Source: Micrococcaceae bacterium UBA6021
GTDB taxonomy: Bacteria; Actinomycetota; Actinomycetes; Actinomycetales; Micrococcaceae
NCBI GenBank assembly: GCA_002427975.1
Contig: DIZT01000087.1
Location: 3,512 to 10,591, forward strand
Direction: 5' to 3'
DNA length: 7,080 nucleotides
In this document: positions 6,535 to 7,080 of the stretch, in pieces
How the letters are laid out: the number at the start of each line of letters is the position of its first letter
Numbering within the stretch: the stretch's first letter is position 1
Made by a program: the position numbers and the translations under genes
Notes under the pieces: model-generated
Database searches by the model: none
The model's input: only the letters and a program-made list of their open reading frames with translations
What the model was told of the DNA's origin: nothing

Positions 6535-7080
6535 CCTTCCGCGGTGCGTGGACGGCCACCACCACGGCGATGCCGATCACGGCGCCCACAAAGGTCTCCA
6601 CCGCGCGTTCGGTGACCAGCATGCCAGGGTCCGCGGGCGCGGTAAGCTGCGTCATGAGCAGGATCACCGGGGTGAAGAAGACCATGGCCCAGCCGTAATG
6701 CCGCGCCATGAACAGCTCGGTGGGGAACTGGAACGCGATCACCAGCAGCGCCAGCACGGCGGCGGTGTGGCCGGGGAAATACTGCAGCGGGGACAGCGGC
6801 CCCGGGAAAAGTACGACCGCGACCAGCGCCAAACCAACAAACGTCCCCACGATCCGGTGGATCCCGCGGTGGACGCGGCTGGGCAGGTCGGCCCCGGCGA
6901 GCGGGACGGCGGCCGCGGCCATGGCCCAGTGCGGATGGCCGCTACCGCTCAGCACTCCGCAGGCGCCGGCGGCACCGACGGCCAGGACATAGCGGGCGGC
7001 GTGCACCAGCACGGCCTGCCGGAGTTCACCGCGCAGACGCGGAACATCACGCACCGCGCCCGCCTGCCACGCCCGGACCC
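6500..7080 (-). CDS. FUSC-family inner membrane protein, C-terminal part (5' end outside window)
   Basis: The reading frame stays open to the right edge of the window, so the N-terminus is missing. A GTG at 7054 is in frame but is probably internal: family members are usually about 350 residues or more, and only about 193 codons are visible. The protein alternates hydrophobic helices with short loops. Counting from GTG 7054, likely membrane segments lie near 15-36, 43-54, 68-83, 98-115, 122-137 and 151-170. The loop R60-x3-G64-x2-R67-x2-GT-x2-G is the basic signature of the fusaric acid resistance protein-like domain (FUSC/FUSC_2), and a second T-x-x-G-x-x-x-G pattern follows ERAVE at 149-153. 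Family members include aromatic-acid efflux proteins (AaeB-like) and many uncharacterised proteins; substrate and role here are unknown. It runs convergent to the SDR with a 35-base 3' overlap. The TAA stop is at 6500-6502. Confidence 0.8.
   Translation of the reverse strand, partial: VRAWQAGAVRDVPRLRGELRQAVLVHAARYVLAVGAAGACGVLSGSGHPHWAMAAAAVPLAGADLPSRVHRGIHRIVGTFVGLALVAVVLFPGPLSPLQYFPGHTAAVLALLVIAFQFPTELFMARHYGWAMVFFTPVILLMTQLTAPADPGMLVTERAVETFVGAVIGIAVVVAVHAPRKATASGAAAART

Overview
The window looks like the chromosome of a high-GC Gram-positive bacterium (Actinomycetota), most likely Micrococcaceae of the Arthrobacter/Pseudarthrobacter kind. This is an inference from four things: GC-rich codon third positions, the family resemblance of the proteins, a DtxR/IdeR/DmdR-type iron box, and an apparently leaderless gene start. 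No ribosomal or other taxonomic marker is present, so the genus is a guess.

Bases 1-192 are an upstream region. Its right half is AT-rich and carries a promoter with a DtxR/IdeR-type iron box (144-162). From about 202 to 5673 runs a tight four-gene operon for a hydroxamate siderophore of the desferrioxamine type: a PLP-dependent lysine decarboxylase (desA-like), an FAD/NADPH N-monooxygenase (desB-like), a GNAT-fold N-acyltransferase (desC-like) and an IucA/IucC-family NRPS-independent siderophore (NIS) synthetase (desD-like). All three junctions are 4-base stop/start overlaps (ATGA, ATGA, GTGA), so translation is probably coupled.

The genes read as one pathway. DesA makes cadaverine from lysine, DesB hydroxylates one amine, DesC acylates the hydroxylamine (succinyl-CoA or acetyl-CoA), and DesD joins the units with ATP. 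The iron box predicts repression when iron is plentiful. No ferric-siderophore receptor, ABC transporter, exporter or reductase is recognisable here.

Bases 5674-5766 are a short gap with a 7-bp perfect hairpin and a probable leaderless promoter. Next comes a short-chain dehydrogenase/reductase on the + strand (5767-6534). Converging on it, with a 35-base 3' overlap, is the C-terminal part of a FUSC-family membrane protein on the - strand (6500 to beyond the window edge). These last two genes have no evident link to the siderophore operon.

I see a complete, recognisable siderophore biosynthesis operon and no sign of a previously undescribed system. The open points are which siderophore is made, the true start of desA, the architecture of the iron-controlled promoter, and the leaderless start and convergent overlap downstream.
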